Below, in pieces: positions 24,285-32,078 of a DNA stretch of 46,357 bases. The notes under the pieces are model-generated. The model worked only from the letters and a program-made list of their open reading frames with translations. It was not told the DNA's origin and did not search any database. A program made the position numbers and the translations under genes. Location of the stretch: assembly GCA_964426415.1 (NCBI GenBank), contig CAYRQM010000011.1, positions 1 through 46,357 of the forward strand, given 5' to 3'. The stretch's first letter is position 1, and each line of letters begins with the position of its first letter. This stretch comes from UBA3792 sp964426415 (GTDB taxonomy: Bacteria; Bacillota; Clostridia; Christensenellales; CAG-138).

Positions 24285-25138
24285 GAAGCGAACAATTTTC
24301 CGGAAGAACCGTCGATGAGGCAATCTTCCACGGCTTGAACGAGATGGGCGTCTCCATCGACGAAGTCATTGTGGAGACCATCCAAAAAGAGAGCAAAGGT
24401 CTGTTTGGCATCGGCGCGAAGAACGCCGTGGTACGGCTGACCGAACGCGAAGTGCCCGTCACGCCCGTATTTGACACGCAGCGTGAGCCGCGGGAACCGC
24501 GTGAGCGCAGAAACGACCGTCCCCGTGACGACCGCAATGGCAGAGGCCGTGACGACCGCAGCAGAAGCCGCGACGACCGCAGCAGAAGCCGTGACGACCG
24601 TCCGCGTGACGACCGTCCACGTGAACCGCGGGAAGAGCGCAAGCTCCCCGAAATCCCGTACAGCGACGAGCTGGCAGCCACCAACGAAGCGGCACAGTTC
24701 CTTGCCGCGCTGCTCGACGCCATGAAGATCAAAGCCACCGTGCAGGCTGCCGAAACGGAAGATGGGCTCAAGCTCAACATCCTGTCCGAGACGGACGGGC
24801 TGCTGATTGGACGCCGCGGCGAAACGCTGGACGCGCTGCAATACTTGGTGTCGCTGTACCTCAACAAAGACCGCAAAGAAGCGGGCTATCGGCGCGTTTC
24901 CGTCGATACCGAGGGCTATCGTGCGCGCCGCGAGGACACGCTGCGCCGCTTGGCAAGAAGAAACGCCGTGCGTGTGGCAAAGACGGGCAGAGCCGTTGCC
25001 ATGGAGCCGATGAATCCGTACGAGCGCCGCGTGCTGCATTCCGCACTGCAGGGCTTCCGTGGGGTTTCCACCCACAGCGAGGGCGAAGAGCCCAACCGCC
25101 GCGTGATCATCACGCCCGCCGACAACACCGAAAAATGA
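24281..25138 (+). CDS. jag: RNA-binding protein KhpB/Jag
   Basis: 285 residues, ATG overlapping the yidC stop. The N-terminal Jag_N domain (about 1-55: GRTVDEAIFHGLNEMGV...KESKGLFGIGAKNAVVRL) is joined by an Arg/Asp-rich linker (about 65-122, repeated RDDRSRS/RPRDDR units) to a KH domain (about 140-205, with LIGRRGETLDALQYL) and a C-terminal R3H domain (AVAMEPMNPYERRVLHSAL). Jag/KhpB pairs with KhpA and influences cell elongation and septation genes post-transcriptionally. The highly charged linker is much longer than in most homologs. A terminator follows at once. Confidence 0.96.
   Translation: MRSEQFSGRTVDEAIFHGLNEMGVSIDEVIVETIQKESKGLFGIGAKNAVVRLTEREVPVTPVFDTQREPREPRERRNDRPRDDRNGRGRDDRSRSRDDRSRSRDDRPRDDRPREPREERKLPEIPYSDELAATNEAAQFLAALLDAMKIKATVQAAETEDGLKLNILSETDGLLIGRRGETLDALQYLVSLYLNKDRKEAGYRRVSVDTEGYRARREDTLRRLARRNAVRVAKTGRAVAMEPMNPYERRVLHSALQGFRGVSTHSEGEEPNRRVIITPADNTEK
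24511..24635 (+). repeat. Low-complexity repeat coding the Arg/Asp linker of Jag
   Basis: Tandem units of about 12 and 21-24 bases (core CGTGACGACCG, extended by CAGCAGAAG) encode RDDR, RSRS and RPRDDR. Changes between units are partly silent, so the repeat is maintained at the protein level. It could expand or shrink by slippage. Confidence 0.7.
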
Positions 25139-25144
25139 CCATGA

Positions 25145-25167
25145 GCCGCCTTACGGGGCGGCTTTTT
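25145..25167 (+). terminator. Terminator between jag and mnmE
   Basis: Perfect 6-bp stem GCCGCC/GGCGGC (25145-25150/25157-25162) with TTACGG loop, then five Ts. It ends about 10 bases before the mnmE ATG. Confidence 0.75.
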
Positions 25168-25177
25168 GCACAGACGT

Positions 25178-26482
25178 ATGATTGCATCCAACGACACCAT
25201 CTATGCCCCTTCCGGCGCCATCGGCGGCGCCATCGTCGTCATCCGCGTTTCGGGGGACGACTGCGCACGCATTGCCAAATCCATCTTGGATCGCAATGTG
25301 ACCAAGCACCCCCAAATGCTGCTGCACACGTTGATTTTGGAAGCGGGCGAACCCGTGGACGACTGCATGGCGGTGTTCTTTCGCGCGCCGCGTTCCTATA
25401 CGGGCGAGGATATGCTGGAGCTGCATTGCCACGGCGGGATGCAGACGGTGCAAGCCGTTCTGCGCTGCTTGGCGGCGACGGGCGCACGGCCCGCGGCGGG
25501 CGGCGAATTTACCCGCCGCGCATTTTTGGCAGGCAAGATGGACTTGACCCAAGCCGAAGCGGTCATGGACGTCATCAACGCCGAAGCGGAGGCGGGGCTG
25601 AAGGCGGCGCTTTCTCAGCTTGGCGGCAGCGTCAGCCGCACCATTCACGCCGTAGAGGATCTTTTGCTTGATGCGCGTTCCGCCATCGAGGCGGCAATCG
25701 ACTATCCCGACGAGGCGGAGGCGGACACCTACGCGTCGCTGCCCGCATCCCTTTCCGAGGCGCAAGCCAAGATTCGGGTGCTGATTGCGGACGGGCGCAA
25801 GGGCCGCGTGCTGCGCGACGGGCTGAAGCTGGTCATTTTGGGCAAGCCGAACGTGGGCAAATCGTCGCTGCTGAACGCGCTGCTGGGCGAGGAGCGCGCC
25901 ATTGTCACGTCGGTTGCCGGCACGACAAGGGACGTTTTGGACGAGCATCTTTCCCTGCGCGGCGTCCCCGTGCGGCTCATCGACACGGCAGGTCTGCGCG
26001 ACACGGGCGACGAGGTGGAGCGCATCGGCGTGTCGCGTGCCAAGCAAATGATGGAGCTGGCGGACGTGCTGCTGGTGGTGTTGGATGGCACGGACGTGTC
26101 CGACGTCGACCGCACGCTGCTTGAACAAACTGCGGGACGCAACCGCATCGTCATTTCCAACAAAGCCGATTTGGGCGTAACAACCGACGCCGACGTTGCC
26201 GTCAGCTGCAAGACGGGCGCGGGGATGGACGCCTTAATCGACCGCATCGTCGCCATGGCGACGCCCGACCTGCAAGACGGCGTCTGCATCACCAACGAGC
26301 GCCATATTCACGCCTTGGAATTGGCGGAGCTGGCGTTGGAGCACGCGCAGGCGGCACAGGAGCTGGACTGCATCGCCACCGATTTGCGCGACGCGCTGCA
26401 GCACTTGGGCGAGATTACGGGAACGGACGTGGACGCGGCGGTCATCGACCGCATCTTCGCCAACTTCTGCGTGGGGAAATAG
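25178..26482 (+). CDS. mnmE: tRNA modification GTPase MnmE
   Basis: 434 residues from ATG 25178 (MIASNDTIYAPSGAIGGAIVVIRVSG). An earlier in-frame TTG lies in the terminator T-run. The N-terminal THF-binding domain is followed by a helical domain holding the G domain: Walker A GKPNVGKSS (about 216-224), TTRDV, DTAGLRD, and SNKAD. The C-terminus ends FCVGK, the conserved catalytic cysteine tail. With MnmG it installs cmnm5 groups on U34 of tRNA. mnmG does not follow here. No Shine-Dalgarno sequence is visible before the ATG, which is odd for this genome. Confidence 0.96.
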   Translation: MIASNDTIYAPSGAIGGAIVVIRVSGDDCARIAKSILDRNVTKHPQMLLHTLILEAGEPVDDCMAVFFRAPRSYTGEDMLELHCHGGMQTVQAVLRCLAATGARPAAGGEFTRRAFLAGKMDLTQAEAVMDVINAEAEAGLKAALSQLGGSVSRTIHAVEDLLLDARSAIEAAIDYPDEAEADTYASLPASLSEAQAKIRVLIADGRKGRVLRDGLKLVILGKPNVGKSSLLNALLGEERAIVTSVAGTTRDVLDEHLSLRGVPVRLIDTAGLRDTGDEVERIGVSRAKQMMELADVLLVVLDGTDVSDVDRTLLEQTAGRNRIVISNKADLGVTTDADVAVSCKTGAGMDALIDRIVAMATPDLQDGVCITNERHIHALELAELALEHAQAAQELDCIATDLRDALQHLGEITGTDVDAAVIDRIFANFCVGK

Positions 26483-26504
26483 TGGATTTGGAGGGTACGA
26501 CACC

Positions 26505-27014
26505 ATGATGAATCGCGTTTTGGTCATTGGCAGCGGCGGCGCGGGCAAGACGACCTTTGCCAACCGCTTGGCGAAGCTGACCGGGCAGCCCGTCATCCAT
26601 ATGGATCATCTTTGCTATGACAAGGCGGGCAAACGCCGCCCCGAACAGGCGTACGCCGCGCTGCTCAATGACGCGCTGGCACAGCCCGAATGGATCATGG
26701 AGGGCAACTATCTGAACACGTTTCCAAAGCGGCTCGCCCGCGCCGACACCGTCGTGTTCCTGCGCTATTCGCGGGCAACCTGCGTGTTGGGCGTGTTGGG
26801 ACATTGGATCAAGGGCGTCTTTTGCCCACGCGACGCGGCGGGCTACCGCGACAAAGACCTGTTTCGCCTGCGCTTCTTGCACTGGGTTTGGCAGTTCAAC
26901 CGTTCCGAAGCCGACGAAATGGAGGAGCTGCTGCACGGGCACCACGACAAGGAACTATTCCTGTTCCGCCATCGCCGCGACGCACATTACTTTTTCAAGA
27001 AAATCGGCGAATAG
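26505..27014 (+). CDS. P-loop nucleotide kinase-like protein (FlaR/topology-modulation family)
   Basis: 169 residues. Walker A GSGGAGKTTFANRL is at residues 9-22; then VIHMDHLCYDK and the segment EWIMEGNYLNTFPKRLARADTVVFLRYSR, which is the typical pattern of the adenylate-kinase-related proteins once called 'DNA topology modulation protein FlaR'. The C-terminal part has a basic lid-like region with FRHRRDAHYFFKKI. GGAGGG precedes the start, 22 bp after mnmE. No characterised substrate is known for the family, so the function is open. Confidence 0.8.
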   Translation: MMNRVLVIGSGGAGKTTFANRLAKLTGQPVIHMDHLCYDKAGKRRPEQAYAALLNDALAQPEWIMEGNYLNTFPKRLARADTVVFLRYSRATCVLGVLGHWIKGVFCPRDAAGYRDKDLFRLRFLHWVWQFNRSEADEMEELLHGHHDKELFLFRHRRDAHYFFKKIGE

Positions 27015-27193
27015 CGCCGCGCTCGCTTCGGCTGTCGGCAAAATTGCCTAAAGATCAAAAACGAAGGAACACCATTTTTCCTTTCTGCAAACGCCATTCA
27101 GAAAACATCTTACAGTCTGATTTCAGATAATTACGCGTAAAAGTGAACAAAACGTGAAAACGGGAAGCTTCGCCACAATTCCGCTTTTTGTGG

Positions 27194-27223
27194 TTGGCGT
27201 GCCAATTTTGCGCGTGATACAAT
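27194..27223 (+). promoter_or_regulatory. Promoter of the dockerin-like protein gene
   Basis: TTGGCG (27194-27199), 18-bp spacer, TACAAT (27218-27223) preceded by TGA (extended -10). The stretch 27015-27265 holds no gene. Confidence 0.6.
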
Positions 27224-27265
27224 AGGGGCAATCGAAGGGGAGATGCTCCCGGGAAGGAAAAACAA

Positions 27266-30200
27266 ATGAAACGAGTACGGTGGACGGAGGCTTTGTTGAG
27301 CGTGGCGCTGCTTTGTGCGATGGTTCCGCTGCAGATTGCGTCGGCGGCGGGCTTGACGGTCACGCGGACGTGGAACGCAAGCGGCACGGTCTTGACGACC
27401 ACGGGCAGCGGCACGTTGACGGCGACGGTCGATGACAGCACCTTGGCGACGGTCACGGTGGACGGCGACACGGCGACGGTGACGGGCGCAGAGGGCGCAG
27501 CGGGCATTGTGACGGTCACGCTCACCCGCGACGGCGTCACGTTGGAAACGGAAGTGGCGGTGGGCTACACGACGTTCGTGTTTGACGGCGATTCGGTGAC
27601 GGTCTATGCGGGCAGCGGCTCCAACTATGAGGTTGTGGGCATGAACGCTGCGGACGAAGAAGATCATGCGCTGACGACGGAAACGTTGGAGGACGGCGGC
27701 ACGCGCTACACGAACACGGCGGACGCCACGCTTTCGGTGAACATCAAGAAAAAGGGCGGCACCTATCTGTTCGCGGGAACGTGCAGCGACGGCGCCATCA
27801 GCGTCAAGAAAGAAGCGACGGCGGCAGCCGTGCTGCTGTTTGACACGGTGGATTTGACCAGCTCCTTCACGTCGCCCGTCACCATCAAGAAGGATTCCAC
27901 CTCTACGGTGACGATCAAGGTGTTGAAAGGGACGACGTCGAAGCTGACGGACGCGGCGAACAACAACGCGGACGTGTACGGGGCCACGGCGGACGGCGGC
28001 GATGGCAGCAACCAATACTTTGCCGAAAGCGCGGTCATCAAGGGCAAGACTTCGTCCAACCTCACCCTATGCGGCACGGGCACGCTCATTTTGAAAGCCA
28101 ACGCCAAGAACGGCATCAAGCTGGGAGAAAGTTCGCAGCTGACCATTTCGAATTTGACGCTCGTCATCGACAGCGTAGACCACGGCATCTCGTGTGAGAA
28201 CCTGCTGACCATCCAAGACGGCGATTTCGACATCACCTGTGCGGACGGCGCTTCCAACNNNNNNNNNNNNNNNNNNNNNNNNNNNNNNNNNNNNNNNNNN
28301 NNNNNNNNNNNNNNNNNNNNNNNNNNNNNNNNNNNNNNNNNNNNNNNNNNNNNNNNNNGCTGACCATCCAAGACGGCGATTTCGACATCACCTGTGCGGA
28401 CGGCGCTTCCAACACCGCATACAACAAGGACGACGCCAATACGCCAAGCGCCAAGGGGCTCAAGGCGGAAGGCGCGCTCACCGTCAACGGCGGCACGTTC
28501 GTGCTGGATACGGCGGACGACGCCATTCATGGCGGCGCGAGCGTCACCATCTTGGGCGGCACGTTCGACATCTCCTCCGGCGACGACGGGATGCATGCCG
28601 ATTACATCATGACCATCGGGCAAAAGAACGGCGGCAGCACCACGCCGGACATCTATGTGCGCACCTGTTACGAGGGCATTGAGGGCGCGGCGATTCACAT
28701 TTGGTCGGGCAAGATTCGCGTCTATTCCGAGGACGACGGCATCAACGCCGCCAACAGCGATCTCAGCCAGTATTCCTTCTCGGTCAACATCTACGGCGGC
28801 GACGTCAAGGTCTATGCCTCACTGGGCGACGGGCTGGACGCCAACGGCGTGATGAATATTCGCGGCGGCGAGGTAGAGGTCTACGGCGGCATCGGCAATG
28901 AAGCCAACAACGCCTTGGACTGTGACGGCGCGTTGAACCTGCTGGGCGGCACCACCATCGGCGTGGGGCAGTCCCAAATGGTGGTTACGCCCACCACGGG
29001 CGTCTATGTCATGTTTACCAATGTGCGGGTATCCAGCGGCACGACCATCTCCATCCGCGATGCGTCGGGCACGGAGCTGTATGGCACGACGGCGTATTGG
29101 AACAGCACGGTCAGCGGACGGTACGCCAACCATATCCTGTTTTCAAGCGCGTTGCTGACGTCGGGCGAAAGCTACACGGTGTATCTGAACGGCAGCGCGT
29201 CCCAAAGCGCGACGGCGGCAGGCACGCAAGTGGAATATTACGATTGGGTGAACGTTTCCCAAAGCGCGAACTACGTGCGTTCCAACGCCATTGAGGCGGA
29301 CGCGGCGTACATTTTGACCGATTCGACCTCCACCGCATCGCTGACGGGCGGCAGCACGCTCGGCACGGCTGCGGTCACCGCTGCGGGCAGCGCACTCTAT
29401 ACGCTGACGGGCGTCGTCGCGGGCAATACGTGGACGGCGGACGCATCGGGGCACCTGACCCTTACCGTGGGCGCCGCAACGTACTACCTCACCTATCGGC
29501 AGTCGGGCGGCAGCACCTACGCGCTGACCGTTACGACCGCAGCGCAAAGCGCAGCAACGTGGCAGTACGCAAACGGCAAGCTGTCCGCAACGCTACAGCA
29601 GGGCGGCATGGGCGGCAACCCGCCGGGCGGCGCGACCCGCGCCATCTATCTCACCTATTCCAATGGTGCGTTTGGCGTGAGCACCACGGGCAGCACTGTC
29701 TATGCCTATACGCCCGCCATCGCCCAAGCGGCGCTGGTTGGCGAAACGAGCTTCACCATCACCCAAGGCGAAGCGTTGACCCTTGCCGACATCCAACAGG
29801 AGGTGAGCGTGCTGTATCGCGCCAACGCCGCAGCGGGCAAGGAATCCTTGCTCTGGAGCGATGCGCGCATCACCACGGCGTGGGATACCGCGTTTGACGC
29901 CACGCAGGTGGGCGTGTACACGCTGACCGTATCGTTTGACGGCGTCGCCATCGGGTCGATCGTCGTCACCGTGCTGGAAGGCGACATCCCGACGCTCTTG
30001 GCATCCGCCGCCGCCGTTTCCGTCCTCAAGGGCGAAAGCGCGATCGTCGGGCTGTCGTTGAGTAAGACGGACTGGTCGATCACAAGCGTGTCGGCGACAG
30101 CGCTGTCGGGCGCAGCGTCGGTGACGGCAAGCGGCTTAACGGGCGTTACGGTGACGGGCGTCTATCGCGGCAGCGCCAAGGTCATTGCGACGGTCGTCGC

Positions 30201-30483
30201 CAAAAATTCGCTGGGCATCTCCATCACGCTGCAGGTGACCATCGAAGTGACCGTGACGGAAACGGGATCCGATCTGCTCTACGGCGATGCGAACTGCGAC
30301 ACCGTCGTCACGTCGGCAGATGCGTCGGCGATCCTGCGGCAGGTGGTCGGGCTGGAATCGCTCACCGCACAAGGCAAAATCTTGGGCGATGTAAACGGCG
30401 ACACCGCCATCACGTCGGCGGACGCCACCGAGATTCTGCGCTACACCGTCGGCGTCATCGATCATTTCTCCGTCGAGGAGTAA
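27266..30483 (+). CDS. Secreted beta-helix carbohydrate-binding protein with dockerin-like C-terminus, interrupted by scaffold gap
   Basis: The gene starts at ATG 27266 after GGAAGGAAA and ends at 30483, but is broken by 100 Ns. If the 55-base overlap on both gap sides is collapsed, the frame is continuous and predicts about 1020 residues. A Sec signal peptide (MKRVRWTEALLSVALLCAM..., cleavage near IASA-AG) precedes an Ig-like/low-complexity region, then a right-handed beta-helix like the Cthe_2159 (PF14262) polygalacturonate-binding family: repeated GLKAEGALTVNGGTF, DDAIHGGASVTILGGTF, GDGLDANGVMNIRGGE. Asp-rich turns (GDDGMH, EDDGIN) suggest calcium binding. The C-terminus has two dockerin-type repeats, GDANCDTVVTSADASAILR and GDVNGDTAITSADATEILR. 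Inferred role: extracellular glycan binding, perhaps attached to a cohesin scaffold. No cohesin is in the window. Confidence 0.8.
28204..28413. repeat. 55-base identical flanks of the gap (assembly overlap)
   Basis: Bases 28204-28258 and 28359-28413 are identical over exactly 55 positions and abut the Ns on both sides. Both are in the same codon phase. This is the signature of two contigs sharing a k-mer-length end, not a biological repeat. Confidence 0.9.
28259..28358. other. Scaffold gap of 100 Ns
   Basis: Exactly 100 undetermined bases, a conventional placeholder length, inside the beta-helix gene. Confidence 0.99.
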
Positions 30484-30515
30484 CCAAAGCCTCTGCGCTT
30501 GCATGCAAACAATCA

Positions 30516-30543
30516 GGGCGGGTCAATCGACCCGCCCGTTTTT
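30516..30543 (+). terminator. Terminator after the dockerin-like gene
   Basis: Perfect 9-bp stem GGGCGGGTC/GACCCGCCC with a 4-base loop (AATC), then GTTTTTC; 32 bp after the stop. Confidence 0.9.
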
Positions 30544-30580
30544 CGCTACCAACCTTTTGTGGGAGCACCCGCGCACACGT

Positions 30581-30702
30581 TTCTCGGAAATGCAACGCAA
30601 AAAACATCCATCTGTCATCCTGCGCTTCGGCGAAGGATCTCGAACGAACAAAACAGATTCTTCGGCGCTTCGCACCTCAGAATGACCACGAGGGACGGAA
30701 GC
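30581..30702 (+). repeat. Dispersed hairpin repeat, copy 1
   Basis: Core 30614-30686 begins GTCATCCTG and ends CAGAATGAC, imperfect inverted termini that can fold into a long hairpin with inner CGAAGGATCT/AGATTCTTCG arms. It shares a flank (AATGCAACGCAAAAAACA) and most of its length with copy 2. No coding signal. Confidence 0.85.
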
Positions 30703-30783
30703 ATACGGATTTGTTGACATTATCATTGGGATACCCTCGTACACGTTTTTCGGGGAAGGAACGCCATAAACGCCCTAATTCCG

Positions 30784-30804
30784 TAGGGGCGGATAGTATC
30801 CGCC
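30784..30804. repeat. Short palindrome GGCGGATA-G-TATCCGCC
   Basis: Perfect 8-bp arms around one base, following TAGGGG, in the gene-free island between the two hairpin repeats. Similar short GGCGGATAxTATCCGCC elements are, from memory, scattered through gut Clostridia genomes. Confidence 0.6.
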
Positions 30805-30816
30805 AGCCGTGTTTGC

Positions 30817-30949
30817 GCACACGCTGCTCGGGAATGCAACGCAAAAAACACCCATCTGTCATCCTGAGGCAAAGCCGAAGGATCTCGAACGAACAAAACA
30901 GATTCTTCGGCGCTTCGCACCTCAGAATGACCACGCGGGGCGGGAAGCA
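30817..30949 (+). repeat. Dispersed hairpin repeat, copy 2
   Basis: Core 30858-30931 begins GTCATCCTGAGG and ends CCTCAGAATGAC, so its terminal inverted repeat is better than in copy 1. The two cores are nearly identical from GAAGGATCTCGAACG to the end. The flanking CACACGCTGCTCGGGAATGC also matches parts of copy 1 and of 30739-30762. Confidence 0.85.
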
Positions 30950-30996
30950 CGCGCTTTTGCGCCCCTTTCCCAAAGCGCTCGCAATAAATCCAGTAA

Positions 30997-31028
30997 CAAA
31001 AAAGCCCCGAACGGATCGATGTTCGGGG
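30997..31028 (-). terminator. Terminator of the polyamine operon
   Basis: Perfect 8-bp stem CCCCGAAC/GTTCGGGG (31005-31012/31021-31028), 8-base loop, followed on the minus strand by a run of six Ts. It lies 15 bases after the stop of the M42 peptidase gene. Confidence 0.9.
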
Positions 31029-31043
31029 CGGGGGTTCATTCCG

Positions 31044-32069
31044 TTACGCCTGCACGATGGCGGAGAGCAAGTCCAGTGTGGCTTGCAGCGCGTCGCGGTG
31101 GGTGCGCTCATAGCCGTGGGTCTCGCGCACGCCGGGGCCGATGAGCGCATGGCGCACGTCATAGCCTGCCCGCAGCGATACGTCCGCATCGGAGCCGTAG
31201 CGCGGCAGCATCATGTCCAGCGCGTAGGGGATGCCGTTTTGCTTGCACAGCTCCACCAGCTCGTTGGTCAGCACGGTGTGGTAGGGGAACGAAGCGTCCT
31301 TGGTGGTGATGGTGACCTTATGCTCGTCGCTGTCGTGGTCGGTGCCCATGCAGCCGATGTCCACGGCGATCAAATCGCGGGTGTCGGCGGGGATGCCGAC
31401 GGCGCCGCCGTGCCCGATTTCCTCATATTCGGTGAACAGCAGCGACACCTTGCGGCTCAGTTGGATGCTGCCCTTTGCCACCCGTTCCGCCAACCGAATC
31501 AGCGTTGCGGCGCTTGCCTTGTCGTCCAGATAGCGGCTCTTGATGAAGCCTGCGGGCGTTTCGACGTAGCGGGTTTCCACCGCCACTTGGTCGCCGCAGG
31601 TGATGCCGAGCGCTTCCACGTCGCTGCGGGAGGCGACGTCCTCGTCCAACAGCAGCACCAAATTGGTGTCATAATCCAACAGCCCGTCGCGTTCCGATTC
31701 GCTCATCAGATGGACGCTTGGGTTCTTGCGGCGCATCGTGCCGGTGTAGACGCTGCCGCTGCGGGCGTAGATGCGGCAGTTCCAATCTTGGGCATAGAAG
31801 GGGTGCAGACCGCCGACGCGTTCGACCACCAGCGTGCCGTCCGCGTTGATGCGGCGCACCATCAGCCCGATGGCGTCCACGTGCGCAGCAATGCAAACGG
31901 GGTCGCCTTCGCCGCCCAACGACCAGCAAACGCCGCCCTTGTTCAGCTGCGTTGCCGCAAAGCCCAATTCTTCGGCACGGCTCAACAGGTATGCATCCAT
32001 TTCCGGATAGAATCCGGTGGTGCTGTCAATGCTCATCAGAGCGCGCAGGGTTTTTAGAAGCTGTTCCAT
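31044..32069 (-). CDS. M42-family metallo-aminopeptidase
   Basis: 341 residues. Metal-ligand motifs of M42 peptidases are all present: AAHVDAIG (first His-x-Asp), KSRYLDDKAS (bridging Asp), TEYEEIGHGG (catalytic Glu and ligand), DIGCMG (Asp) and HGYERTH (last His). Members are large tetrahedral aminopeptidases (e.g. PepA/FrvX/YsdC) that trim peptides in the cytoplasm. The gene starts 9 bases after potD ends and shares the terminator, so it is the last gene of the polyamine transport operon. A link between peptide trimming and polyamines is not established; it may simply be co-expressed. Confidence 0.92.
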   Translation of the reverse strand: MEQLLKTLRALMSIDSTTGFYPEMDAYLLSRAEELGFAATQLNKGGVCWSLGGEGDPVCIAAHVDAIGLMVRRINADGTLVVERVGGLHPFYAQDWNCRIYARSGSVYTGTMRRKNPSVHLMSESERDGLLDYDTNLVLLLDEDVASRSDVEALGITCGDQVAVETRYVETPAGFIKSRYLDDKASAATLIRLAERVAKGSIQLSRKVSLLFTEYEEIGHGGAVGIPADTRDLIAVDIGCMGTDHDSDEHKVTITTKDASFPYHTVLTNELVELCKQNGIPYALDMMLPRYGSDADVSLRAGYDVRHALIGPGVRETHGYERTHRDALQATLDLLSAIVQA

Positions 32070-32078
32070 AAATCCTCC

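Larger units (their letters stand above)
30484..31043. other. Gene-free island between convergent genes
   Basis: 560 bases with two terminators at the edges, two hairpin repeats, a third partial repeat flank near 30739-30762 and one palindrome. No credible reading frame, tRNA or promoter with a gene was seen. Confidence 0.7.

Noticed and set aside
24511..24635. CRISPR array or minisatellite
   Set aside because: The repeat units are short, in frame and lack unique spacers; they code the Jag linker.
28204..28413. Direct repeat as a biological tandem duplication in the beta-helix gene
   Set aside because: It is exactly 55 bases, perfectly identical and abuts the N run on both sides, which fits a contig overlap better.
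30711..32057. 448-codon plus-strand frame, and 34474-36126 plus
   Set aside because: They are antisense to the M42 peptidase and potA/potB genes, which have clear motifs; the first also runs through hairpin repeats.
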